A DNA stretch of 11,053 nucleotides from Alistipes sp. (GCA_017391185.1 JAFOZN010000041.1:1-11053), one strand, 5' to 3'. Shown: positions 1 to 5,731, counted from the stretch's first letter. Numbers and translations: made by a program. Notes: generated from the letters alone by a model not told the origin.

Positions 1-455
1 AAGCGGTAACGTACAGCCTTGCAAAGACGCACACCATCGATGATAGATGCGTGGTTCAGGGCGTCAGAAATGATAGCATCCTGCTCTGTGAGGAGTGGCT
101 CGAAAACACCACCATTAGCATCGAAGCAAGCTGCATAGAGGATAGTATCCTCAGTACCGAAGTAGTCAGCGATAGCCTTCTCCAACTCCTTGTGCATATC
201 CTGACAACCGCAGATGAAGCGTACAGATGACATACCGAAGCCACGCTCATCCATAGCCTTCTTGGCAGCGTCAATCAAACGCTGGTTATCCGAGAGACCC
301 AAATAGTTGTTGGCGCAGAAGTTAAGCACAGGCTTACCTGCTACCATAATCTCAGCGCGCTGAGGTGACTCAATGATACGCTCTGTCTTGTAGAGACCTG
401 CCTCCTTGATCTGGGCAAGCTCATTTTGCAAATGCTCTTTAATTTTTCCGTACAT
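1..455 (-). CDS. kbl: Glycine C-acetyltransferase (2-amino-3-ketobutyrate CoA ligase), N-terminal part
   Basis: PLP-dependent enzyme of the alpha-oxoamine synthase family. It interconverts 2-amino-3-oxobutyrate plus CoA with glycine plus acetyl-CoA, the second step of threonine breakdown through threonine dehydrogenase, in the cytoplasm. Only about 151 N-terminal codons of a protein usually near 395 residues are present; the rest lies before base 1. The start is ATG at 455-453 (reverse strand), giving [13 protein letters not shown]. Visible family signatures are [13 protein letters not shown] (about 42-54), the [12 protein letters not shown] stretch (72-83), CFDANGG (110-116) and [12 protein letters not shown] (130-141); the active-site lysine would be beyond the window. 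Whether tdh adjoins cannot be seen. Recognition is firm; related AONS-family enzymes (BioF, SPT) are less likely because CFDANGG and [12 protein letters not shown] are typical of Kbl. Confidence 0.95.
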   Translation of the reverse strand, partial: MYGKIKEHLQNELAQIKEAGLYKTERIIESPQRAEIMVAGKPVLNFCANNYLGLSDNQRLIDAAKKAMDERGFGMSSVRFICGCQDMHKELEKAIADYFGTEDTILYAACFDANGGVFEPLLTEQDAIISDALNHASIIDGVRLCKAVRYR

Positions 456-517
456 AGCTTAAATGAGTTTTTATGTTGTTTTTTGTGATTTTTCTCTTTT
501 TTCTTACGATTGTTAGG

Positions 518-575
518 CAAAGATACAAAAAACCTACTATCATTGTCACTCCCAATGCGCTTTTTTGCGTTTTTT
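518..575 (-). promoter_or_regulatory. Candidate kbl promoter with upstream A-tracts
   Basis: On the minus strand 525-518 reads TATCTTTG, a full match to the Bacteroidetes -7 box TAnnTTTG, about 60 bases before the kbl start. No clear TTTG -33 box lies 19-21 bases further upstream. Two A6 runs on the minus strand (570-575 and 561-566), separated by 3 bases, sit where an UP-like or curvature element would lie. The -7 assignment is by motif only. Confidence 0.4.
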
Positions 576-594
576 CTTACAAATTGTAACCAAA

Positions 595-667
595 AGGGAA
601 GCCAAAATTATTCCTCTTTCATCTTTCATCTCTCATCTTTCATCTTGAATTCCCCACAGGGAAGCCA
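595..667. repeat. 10-bp direct repeat bracketing a heptamer array
   Basis: AGGGAAGCCA occurs at 595-604 and again, identically, at 658-667. The two copies flank the heptameric tract at 612-648. It resembles the remains of a duplication around an insertion, but no mobile element is recognisable between the copies, and the other heptamer arrays in the window show no matching flanks. Confidence 0.5.
612..648 (-). repeat. Degenerate heptanucleotide tandem array, GATGARA family
   Basis: Read on the minus strand, which codes for both flanking genes, this is a run of about five 7-bp units of the type GATGAAA/GATGAGA. On the plus strand the units are CTCTTTC, ATCTTTC, ATCTCTC, ATCTTTC, ATCTTGA. It lies between the DUF2147 terminator and the kbl promoter. 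Two longer arrays of the same family lie at 2944-3013 and 9015-9076. Confidence 0.7.
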
Positions 668-680
668 GAGCAGATGAGGA

Positions 681-716
681 TAAAAAAATAAGGTTGCCCA
701 AAGGAAGCAACCTCAT
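681..716 (-). terminator. Intrinsic terminator after the DUF2147 gene
   Basis: AGGTTGC (691-697) pairs with GCAACCT (707-713) around a 9-base loop, extendable by a few pairs including a G-T wobble. On the minus strand the hairpin is followed almost at once by seven Ts (688-682). It lies about 30 bases past the stop of the DUF2147 gene and in the right orientation to end that transcript before kbl. Confidence 0.78.
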
Positions 717-744
717 CTCTATCTCAAAATTTTATTTTGCGACT

Positions 745-1200
745 CTACTTGATTCGTGTCCAGTAGAGCGTTACGCCCATACCTAAGATCGTGCCGCGCA
801 ACTTGAGCTTATCCTTGGTCTCAAACTCTGCTGTGGCGTTCACTCTTAAACCCTTGGTTGGATCGTAGATCTTGGCATCGCCCCACATCTTCTTCGATGG
901 GATATACTTCAAGCCCTTTACCAACACAACCTGATCGATATCCACCTCACGCAAAGCCTTGTCAGGGTTCTTCTCATCCTTACGCTTCTTGCCGTCCTTG
1001 CCGTTTGGGTTCTCCACCCAGAAGACCTGAGCGTTGTAAGAGCCGTCAGAGTTCTTTGTCACGCGGATCTTGCTCTTTGAGCCGCCACGGTCTGACATAT
1101 ACTCGCCGATGATGTTATCGCCATTGTCGTTCAAGCCCTGAGCGAATGATGGTGCCGCCATGAAGAGGGCGCAAACCAAAGTAAAAAGAAATTTTTTCAT
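745..1200 (-). CDS. Secreted DUF2147 family protein
   Basis: A 151-residue exported protein of unknown biochemical function. Residues 1-20 form a signal peptide (Lys-Lys, hydrophobic core, cleavage after SFA before Gln21). There is no lipobox cysteine, so a soluble periplasmic product is likely. The mature part matches the DUF2147 pattern: NIIGEYMSD near the N-terminus, KNPDKALR (about 77-84), a Trp-Gly-Asp-Ala-Lys-Ile-Tyr-Asp-Pro stretch near 106-114, LKLRGT (about 132-137) and an ending in YWTRIK. Family members are small beta-rich periplasmic proteins of about 120-160 residues, so the length is normal. The central part, NPNGKDGKKRKDEKNPDK, is strongly basic. The gene appears monocistronic: it has its own two-box promoter 24 bases upstream and a terminator about 30 bases downstream. 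It is divergent from the lipoprotein operon starting at 1545. Confidence 0.88.
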   Translation of the reverse strand: MKKFLFTLVCALFMAAPSFAQGLNDNGDNIIGEYMSDRGGSKSKIRVTKNSDGSYNAQVFWVENPNGKDGKKRKDEKNPDKALREVDIDQVVLVKGLKYIPSKKMWGDAKIYDPTKGLRVNATAEFETKDKLKLRGTILGMGVTLYWTRIK

Positions 1201-1223
1201 AGTCTATTGTTTTTGTTTCGTGG

Positions 1224-1255
1224 CAAAAGTATAGCAAAAGCCTCAACACCCCAAA
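1224..1255 (-). promoter_or_regulatory. Bacteroidetes-type promoter of the DUF2147 gene
   Basis: On the minus strand TTTG (1255-1252), a 20-base spacer and TACTTTTG (1231-1224) match the primary Bacteroidetes sigma consensus TTTG, 19-21 bp, TAnnTTTG. Transcription would start near 1218, leaving a leader of only about 20 bases before the ATG. Confidence 0.75.
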
Positions 1256-1387
1256 CCCAACCTCAAAAAGGGGATTAACGGCGCGCAAATGTGGCGAAAT
1301 GCGGGGTTTTGTGGCGAAACAGACCATCAGAAAGGAAATATCAGACATCTTGCGCTCTGTTTTTGCACTCTAATTCTGCGCCAAACT

Positions 1388-1418
1388 TTTGATATTATTC
1401 TATAAATTTCTATCTTTG
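1388..1418 (+). promoter_or_regulatory. Bacteroidetes-type promoter of the envelope operon
   Basis: TTTG (1388-1391), exactly 19 bases, then TATCTTTG (1411-1418) is a full match to the Bacteroidetes promoter consensus. Transcription would start near 1425, giving a leader of roughly 120 bases before the lipoprotein ATG. With the divergent DUF2147 promoter it accounts for the otherwise gene-free stretch 1201-1544. Confidence 0.8.
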
Positions 1419-1433
1419 TCCCAAAGGCTCTTG

Positions 1434-1539
1434 TTGCAAGGGCATGCAATTTGTACCTATACCATATAATAAAATGTATAGAGCAGACGTTATATAGGTA
1501 GGAGATACTATTGCAAAGTAGAAACTTTTAACCTAAAGT
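1434..1539 (+). promoter_or_regulatory. Structured 5' leader with competing hairpins and a possible 17-codon upstream ORF
   Basis: The leader before the 1545 gene contains several short inverted repeats that cannot all form together. TACCTATA (1454-1461) pairs perfectly with TATAGGTA (1493-1500), while the overlapping CTATAC (1457-1462) pairs with GTATAG (1476-1481). Nearer the start, ACTTT (1524-1528) can pair with AAAGT at 1515-1519 or with AAAGT at 1535-1539. An ATG at 1444 opens a frame of 17 codons, MQFVPIPYNKMYRADVI, ending at TAG 1495-1497, inside the right arm of the larger hairpin. No known riboswitch class is recognised. The pairings are directly visible; a regulatory role is inference. 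Confidence 0.35.
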
Positions 1540-1544
1540 GCGCT

Positions 1545-2939
1545 ATGAAAAAGTTAAGAAGAATTTTATTGGCAACCCTTGTGGCCATAGTGGCTGCGAG
1601 TTGCTCTTCTGCCTACTACACAGCAGGCGGCAGCGCGTATGACGACCTCTATGCTACGCATAATCGTACCGAAATCGCAAATAGACAGAAAGCTGAGGCT
1701 GAGGCACGCCGTGCTGAAGCTGAGGCGCGTAAGGCTGAGGCTGAGGCCTTGCAGGCTGAGTATGAGGCTAAGATAGCTGCCTTCAACGCTCAGGCAGCAG
1801 CCGAGGGCAAGCAGACTATTAAGACTCAGACGGCATCGACTCTTGACGAGGTGATTGTCTTGGAGGATAACTCCGCGCAGAACTTCGTGGCTGACTCTTA
1901 TGAGAGTGCCTACGCTCGCCGTTTGAAGGGTTTCCGCTCGCCATCTTACCGCATGCCTTCGAGCTACTTCAACCTGCGTTATACGGGCGATGTGATGCTC
2001 GCTACGGCTTACGATCCATCATTTTACAACATCATGGTTTCGGGTGATCAGGTGTGGGTTGAGCCTCGCTACATCACCTCTATGTTCGGCACATGGGGCG
2101 CAACCAACGCCACTGCGCTGATCTACTCGCCTTGGTATTATGGCTGGAACACACGTTGGGGTATTGGCTGGGGAGCGTTCGATCCTTGGTACTACTCATC
2201 GTGGGGCTTCCCACGTTATTCGTGGTATGATTGGAATTGGAATATCTGCTACGGAGGTGGCTGGGGCGTCAACCTCTGGTGGGGTTGGGGCGGACACTAC
2301 CACCCTTGGAGACCTCTCTACCACCATCACCACCACTACTACCACCCTTGGGATGCTCATTGGCACATCGGCCCTGGCAATATCGCAGGCGGTGGCGGTC
2401 ACTGGCGTGGCTCGTTGCGTGGCACACGTCTGGACAATGGCCCTGCCAATGCTTCATCACACAGTCAGCATCTGCGTAAGCCTACGATCGTGAGACAGGG
2501 TGCAATCAACTCTTCGCCATATCGCTCGCCAAACAATGGCTCAGCCTACGGTACATCTACTCGCAGGGGCTCGGTGACAAGTTCCATCATCAAGCAGCAG
2601 CAGGAGCAAACCTCAGCGAGCCGTGGTCAGTCAACGAGCTTGCGTGGCGGAAACGTGACCAACCGCACTTCGCAGAGCATAGGCCGTGGCAACACAACCT
2701 CGTTGCGTAACAACAACTCATCGTTGATAAACAACAACAATAATAGCAACAACTCACAGACCACCACCACAAACCGCAATAGCAACTCTTCATCGAGCAA
2801 CCGTAGCAACACCTCTTACAATTCGGGTTCATCGTTTAGCTCAGGCTCGTCATTTAGTTCGGGCAGCAGCAGCCGAGGTGGAGGTAGCTTTGGAGGCTCT
2901 TCGGGCTCTTCACGCAGTGGCGGCTCTCGAGGCAGATAG
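1545..2939 (+). CDS. Large low-complexity lipoprotein with coiled coil, aromatic/His-rich middle and Ser/Asn/Gly-rich tail
   Basis: I do not recognise a named family; function unknown. The 464-residue product begins with a lipoprotein signal (Lys-Lys-Leu-Arg-Arg, hydrophobic core, lipobox AASC with Cys20), so it should be membrane-anchored. Residues about 40-88 form a charged helix with four 7-residue units, KAEAEAR, RAEAEAR, KAEAEAL, QAEYEAK (49-76), a textbook coiled coil. Residues about 125-185 look more globular. From 190 to 290 the chain is extremely rich in Trp, Tyr and Gly, with a run of six His at 260-265 next to Tyr-Tyr-His-Pro-Trp, which could bind metal or pack as an aromatic surface. 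The last 150 residues are Ser/Asn/Thr/Gly/Arg-rich and probably disordered. It is first in an operon with the FadL-like barrel 92 bases downstream and the EEP lipoprotein after that. ATG 1545 is chosen because it places the lysines directly before the hydrophobic core. Similar Bacteroidetes proteins are sometimes annotated vitellogenin-like, which has no functional meaning. Confidence 0.85.
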   Translation: MKKLRRILLATLVAIVAASCSSAYYTAGGSAYDDLYATHNRTEIANRQKAEAEARRAEAEARKAEAEALQAEYEAKIAAFNAQAAAEGKQTIKTQTASTLDEVIVLEDNSAQNFVADSYESAYARRLKGFRSPSYRMPSSYFNLRYTGDVMLATAYDPSFYNIMVSGDQVWVEPRYITSMFGTWGATNATALIYSPWYYGWNTRWGIGWGAFDPWYYSSWGFPRYSWYDWNWNICYGGGWGVNLWWGWGGHYHPWRPLYHHHHHYYHPWDAHWHIGPGNIAGGGGHWRGSLRGTRLDNGPANASSHSQHLRKPTIVRQGAINSSPYRSPNNGSAYGTSTRRGSVTSSIIKQQQEQTSASRGQSTSLRGGNVTNRTSQSIGRGNTTSLRNNNSSLINNNNNSNNSQTTTTNRNSNSSSSNRSNTSYNSGSSFSSGSSFSSGSSSRGGGSFGGSSGSSRSGGSRGR

Positions 2940-2943
2940 GCGG

Positions 2944-3013
2944 GGAGGAAGATGAAAGATGAAAGATGAGAGAGAAGAGAGGAGAGATAAGAGAGGAAAG
3001 CGGAAAGAGAAAT
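2944..3013 (+). repeat. Degenerate heptanucleotide tandem array, GATGARA family (longest copy)
   Basis: Ten consecutive 7-bp units start 4 bases after the lipoprotein stop: GGAGGAA, GATGAAA, GATGAAA, GATGAGA, GAGAAGA, GAGGAGA, GATAAGA, GAGGAAA, GCGGAAA, GAGAAAT. Every unit begins with G, and purines make up nearly the whole 70 bases. It fills most of the 92-base gap before the FadL-like gene. No promoter motif or hairpin is visible in the gap, so the array should be transcribed within the operon mRNA. Confidence 0.8.
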
Positions 3014-3031
3014 AAGGTAAAGTAGAAAAAT

Positions 3032-4714
3032 ATGAAAGTGTTAAATAAAACCTTGTGCTTGGTGGCGATGCTTCTTGGTTTGGCAACCACCTCTTCGGCA
3101 CAGTATCGCTTTGGCGGTATGATGATGGATCATGACGGCATGATGTCGGATGATATGTACACCCTCTCGCAGGTCAATTTCGGCTTCGGATCGGCACGTT
3201 CGATGGCTATGGCCGGAGCTTTCACCTCGCTGGGAGCCGATGTGGCTTCGATGGGTATCAACCCTGCGGGTTTGGGTATGTACCGTTCGAGTGATGTATC
3301 GTTTAGCCCGATAATGAGCTTCAACAACGCTTCGCACAATGTGCGCTCTGTGGGCGAGAACTCTCAGAGCCGTTTTGCGGTGAGCAACTTCGGCCTTTCG
3401 CTCAACCTCTATGAGAGTAGTAAAACATCCCTGGTGAGTTTCAACATCGGTCTTGGCTATAATCGTGTGGCTGACTTCAACTACAACTATAGCCTCTCGG
3501 CTCAGAGTGCCCCATCGGCAAATCCAGCCAATGGAGAGCCATATCGCTCGATCTTGGATGCCTTCACAGCTCAGTTGGGTGTGGCAAACGGTGGTCAGGG
3601 ACTCTTCCCCACACAGGATGGTCTGATCTGCACCCCTGCCAACTCATACTTCTGGGGCGGAATCTTGGCATATAACAACTACTTGGTAGATAACTTTGAG
3701 GATGAATATGGCCCATATTGGACCACAGCCGAGCGTATCGGCACCAACGCCTCGGTAGGTCATCTGGGTGAGTTGGAGAGTCGTGGCTCGATAGGCGAGT
3801 ATGACATCTCGCTGGGCTTTAACGTAGATAATAAGTTCTACTTCGGAGCTACGGTTGGCCTTCAGGTGGTGGATTGGAGTCGCCAATACTTCTATGGCGA
3901 GGATTATATCTATAATGGTCAGGCTCTGGATAGCGGTGGCTACCCTCTTGCCGAGCCTGCGGCGTGGATGGATTACAACCAAGCGGTCAATATCGAGGGT
4001 ACGGGCGTAAACCTCAAGTTGGGTATGATCTACCGCCCTATGGAGTCGTTGCGTTTGGGTGTGGCACTTCACACTCCTACATACTACTCTCTCCAGCGCC
4101 ACTATCAGGCATATATGAGCTCCAACTTCGAGCCTGATGGTTTTGTGACCGACACGCTGGATGATGTGGCCGAGAATAGTTGGGATTTCTGTTCGCCAAC
4201 ACGTTTGATGTTTGGTGCTTCATATTCGTTTGGTCGCTTTGCCATCATCTCGGTGGATTACGAGAGAGATTGGTACAACGGCATCCGTGTCAAGAATATA
4301 CCTGTCGGTTTTGATATGTCGGAGTATGACTATAAGGCCGAATTCAAGCAGAACTACAAGGGCTCTAACACCTTGCGTGTGGGAGCTGAGCTCAAGCCAC
4401 TGCCATTTTTGGCTTTGCGTGCTGGATATGGTGTTGCTGAGGGCGCTCTCAGGGAGGATAAGAGCCTCTACTACAACTCGCCTATAAACTACCGCACGAC
4501 ATGTTTCTCGTTGGGTTTGGGTGTGGCCTTGGGCCGTTTTACAGTGGATTTTGCCTACCAGAATATCAAGAATCAGCAGACCGACTATATGTTCTACTAT
4601 GCTGAGAATACATCGGCTTCGAGCGTAATGGAGCTTTTCGATACGGCAAGCCCAATGTTTAACACAGACCTCACACGCAACTATGCGATCCTAAGTTTGG
4701 GCTATAAGTTCTAA
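3032..4714 (+). CDS. OmpP1/FadL/TodX-type outer-membrane transport protein
   Basis: A 560-residue predicted outer-membrane beta-barrel of the FadL-like group, which carries hydrophobic compounds such as fatty acids or aromatics across the outer membrane; the substrate here is unknown. Residues 1-23 are a signal peptide, cleaved after SSA before Gln24. The family hallmark follows: NFGFGSARSMAMAGAF (49-64), Leu-Gly-Ala-Asp near 67-70 and Gly-Ile-Asn-Pro-Ala-Gly-Leu (75-81), corresponding to the FadL NPA region of the N-terminal plug. The rest alternates polar and aromatic residues in strand-like segments and ends in LSLGYKF, with a C-terminal Phe as expected for barrel assembly. The mature N-terminus has an unusual Met/Asp/His-rich stretch, GGMMMDHDGMMSDDM (28-42), before the FadL region. 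In Bacteroidetes such proteins are often labelled hemin receptor on weak grounds. It is the middle gene of the operon; the next gene starts 24 bases after its stop. Confidence 0.87.
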   Translation: MKVLNKTLCLVAMLLGLATTSSAQYRFGGMMMDHDGMMSDDMYTLSQVNFGFGSARSMAMAGAFTSLGADVASMGINPAGLGMYRSSDVSFSPIMSFNNASHNVRSVGENSQSRFAVSNFGLSLNLYESSKTSLVSFNIGLGYNRVADFNYNYSLSAQSAPSANPANGEPYRSILDAFTAQLGVANGGQGLFPTQDGLICTPANSYFWGGILAYNNYLVDNFEDEYGPYWTTAERIGTNASVGHLGELESRGSIGEYDISLGFNVDNKFYFGATVGLQVVDWSRQYFYGEDYIYNGQALDSGGYPLAEPAAWMDYNQAVNIEGTGVNLKLGMIYRPMESLRLGVALHTPTYYSLQRHYQAYMSSNFEPDGFVTDTLDDVAENSWDFCSPTRLMFGASYSFGRFAIISVDYERDWYNGIRVKNIPVGFDMSEYDYKAEFKQNYKGSNTLRVGAELKPLPFLALRAGYGVAEGALREDKSLYYNSPINYRTTCFSLGLGVALGRFTVDFAYQNIKNQQTDYMFYYAENTSASSVMELFDTASPMFNTDLTRNYAILSLGYKF

Positions 4715-4738
4715 ACCAACCACCGACCTGAGAAGATT

Positions 4739-5581
4739 ATGAAGAGACTTTTTCTGCTCGCCCTTGCCACTGTGATGATGGTGGGTTGCAGCTCTAAGGC
4801 AGAGCTGAGAGTTGCCACATACAACATACGCTACGATGCTGCAGCCGATGCTAAGGGCGGCGATAGCTGGGCGGAGCGTAAGGGGGCGGTGGCGGAGATG
4901 ATCAAGAGCCACGACTTCGACATCGTGGGCACTCAGGAGGGCGATGCCCGTCAGATTGAGGAGCTCTCGGCCCTATTGCCAGAGTATGACCATACGGGAC
5001 ACCCCTATGGCGGAGCTAAGGGCGATGCACATACGGCTACGATATTCTACAAGGGCGCGAAGATGGAACTTTTAGACGAGGGTACATTCTGGTATAGCCC
5101 TACACCTGAGGTGGAGAGCATAGGTTGGGATGCTACCGATCTGAGATTGTGCCATTGGGGCAAGTTCCGCGAGCGCAGTTCGGGCAAGGAGTTCTACTTC
5201 CTCGATTCGCACCTCTATTGGCGTCTGAAGGAGGCCAAGGCCAATTCGGGCAAGGTGCATATCGAGATGATTGGCAAGATCACCGAGGGTAAGCCTGTGG
5301 TGAGTGTGGGGGATTTCAATTCGGGCGAGAATACACCTCAGGTGGGGGATATTCTCTCACTGTTAAAGGATTCGCGTGCGCTCTCGGAGTCGGCTCCACA
5401 GGGGTGTTTTGATACCGATTTGGGCGGCGGAAACTTCATAGGTCCAGCCAAGGGCAGGATTGATTATATCTTTGTCTCGCCCCAGATCAGGGTGAAGGAT
5501 TATGCCGTATTGGAGGATAAGCGCGAGAATGGCCACTACCCATCGGATCACCTGCCCATAGTGTGCAATGTGGAGTTTTAG
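4739..5581 (+). CDS. Endonuclease/exonuclease/phosphatase (EEP) fold lipoprotein
   Basis: A 280-residue member of the DNase I/ExoIII/inositol-phosphatase superfamily, predicted to be a lipid-anchored metal-dependent phosphoesterase in the envelope. The signal ends in the lipobox MVGC with Cys17. The fold motifs appear in order: TYNIRYD (Asn29), VGTQEG (metal-ligand Glu67), the Gly-Trp-Asp-Ala-Thr-Asp-Leu-Arg stretch (129-136), FLDSHLYW (His158), VSVGDFNSG (Asp192, Asn194), GRIDYIFVS (Asp242) and YPSDHLPIV (Asp270-His271). All expected catalytic residues are present, so it should be active; the substrate (nucleic acid, nucleotide, sugar or lipid phosphate) cannot be told. One deviation is FLDSHLYW, where relatives usually read close to F-N-T-H-L-D-H. 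Last gene of the operon, 24 bases after the barrel gene and about 84 bases before a strong terminator. Lipid anchoring suggests a scavenging or envelope role rather than DNA repair. Confidence 0.88.
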   Translation: MKRLFLLALATVMMVGCSSKAELRVATYNIRYDAAADAKGGDSWAERKGAVAEMIKSHDFDIVGTQEGDARQIEELSALLPEYDHTGHPYGGAKGDAHTATIFYKGAKMELLDEGTFWYSPTPEVESIGWDATDLRLCHWGKFRERSSGKEFYFLDSHLYWRLKEAKANSGKVHIEMIGKITEGKPVVSVGDFNSGENTPQVGDILSLLKDSRALSESAPQGCFDTDLGGGNFIGPAKGRIDYIFVSPQIRVKDYAVLEDKRENGHYPSDHLPIVCNVEF

Positions 5582-5665
5582 GGTGGCTCAATAGTCAAAA
5601 AATAAGGATAAAAACCTGAGCGAAGTTAAAAAATTGGCTGAGATAGCGTAGGTTAAACAAAAATT

Positions 5666-5703
5666 GGTTACTTTTGTACTTTGTACAAGGGTAACCTTTT
5701 TTT
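5666..5703 (+). terminator. Strong intrinsic terminator of the envelope operon
   Basis: GGTTACTTTTGTAC (5666-5679) pairs along all 14 positions (two T-G wobbles) with GTACAAGGGTAACC (5683-5696) around a TTT loop, followed directly by seven Ts (5697-5703). It lies 84 bases after the EEP lipoprotein stop and 28 bases before the proS start, so it separates the two transcription units. Confidence 0.85.
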
Positions 5704-5711
5704 GAATTTTG
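5669..5711 (+). promoter_or_regulatory. Candidate proS promoter overlapping the terminator
   Basis: Two options overlap. TACTTTTG (5669-5676) matches the -7 consensus TAnnTTTG but lacks a TTTG at -33. Alternatively TTTG at 5680-5683, 20 bases, then GAATTTTG (5704-5711) has the -33 box and one mismatch in the -7 box. Either would place the proS promoter on top of the upstream operon's terminator. Which is used cannot be decided from the sequence. Confidence 0.35.
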
Positions 5712-5722
5712 AATTTTGAATT
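5700..5722 (+). repeat. TTTTGAA heptamer tandem repeat upstream of proS
   Basis: Three exact 7-bp units TTTTGAA (5700-5706, 5707-5713, 5714-5720) followed by TT, ending 9 bases before the proS ATG. The same run, AATTTTGAATTTTGAATTA (19 bases identical), occurs on the minus strand just before the comEC start. Confidence 0.75.
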
Positions 5723-5731
5723 ACTTAAGAT

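Noticed and set aside
1115..1348. Minus-strand open frame of 77 codons overlapping the DUF2147 start
   Set aside because: It runs through the DUF2147 promoter and shares bases with its signal peptide in another frame; no recognisable protein.
2318..2345. Microsatellite-like CAC/CAT run in the lipoprotein gene as a phase-variation site
   Set aside because: The run is in frame, encodes the His cluster with mixed codons and has a 3-bp period, so slippage would not switch the frame.
2140..2493. Plus-strand out-of-frame open frames inside the lipoprotein gene
   Set aside because: Thr/Ile- and Leu/Pro-rich shadows of the Trp/Tyr/Gly/His-rich segment; the main frame has the lipoprotein signal and coiled coil.
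2944..3013. CRISPR-like or coding repeat at the purine array
   Set aside because: Units are 7 bp without spacers, so not CRISPR, and the period is not a multiple of three, so not a protein repeat.
2590..3101. Several minus-strand frames across the lipoprotein 3' end and the heptamer array
   Set aside because: They arise from repetitive Ser/Asn codons and the purine-rich repeat read backwards, giving Cys- or Phe/Ser/Leu-rich nonsense.
3644..4102. 152-codon minus-strand frame inside the FadL-like gene
   Set aside because: Antisense shadow of a well-supported barrel gene; no domain recognisable.
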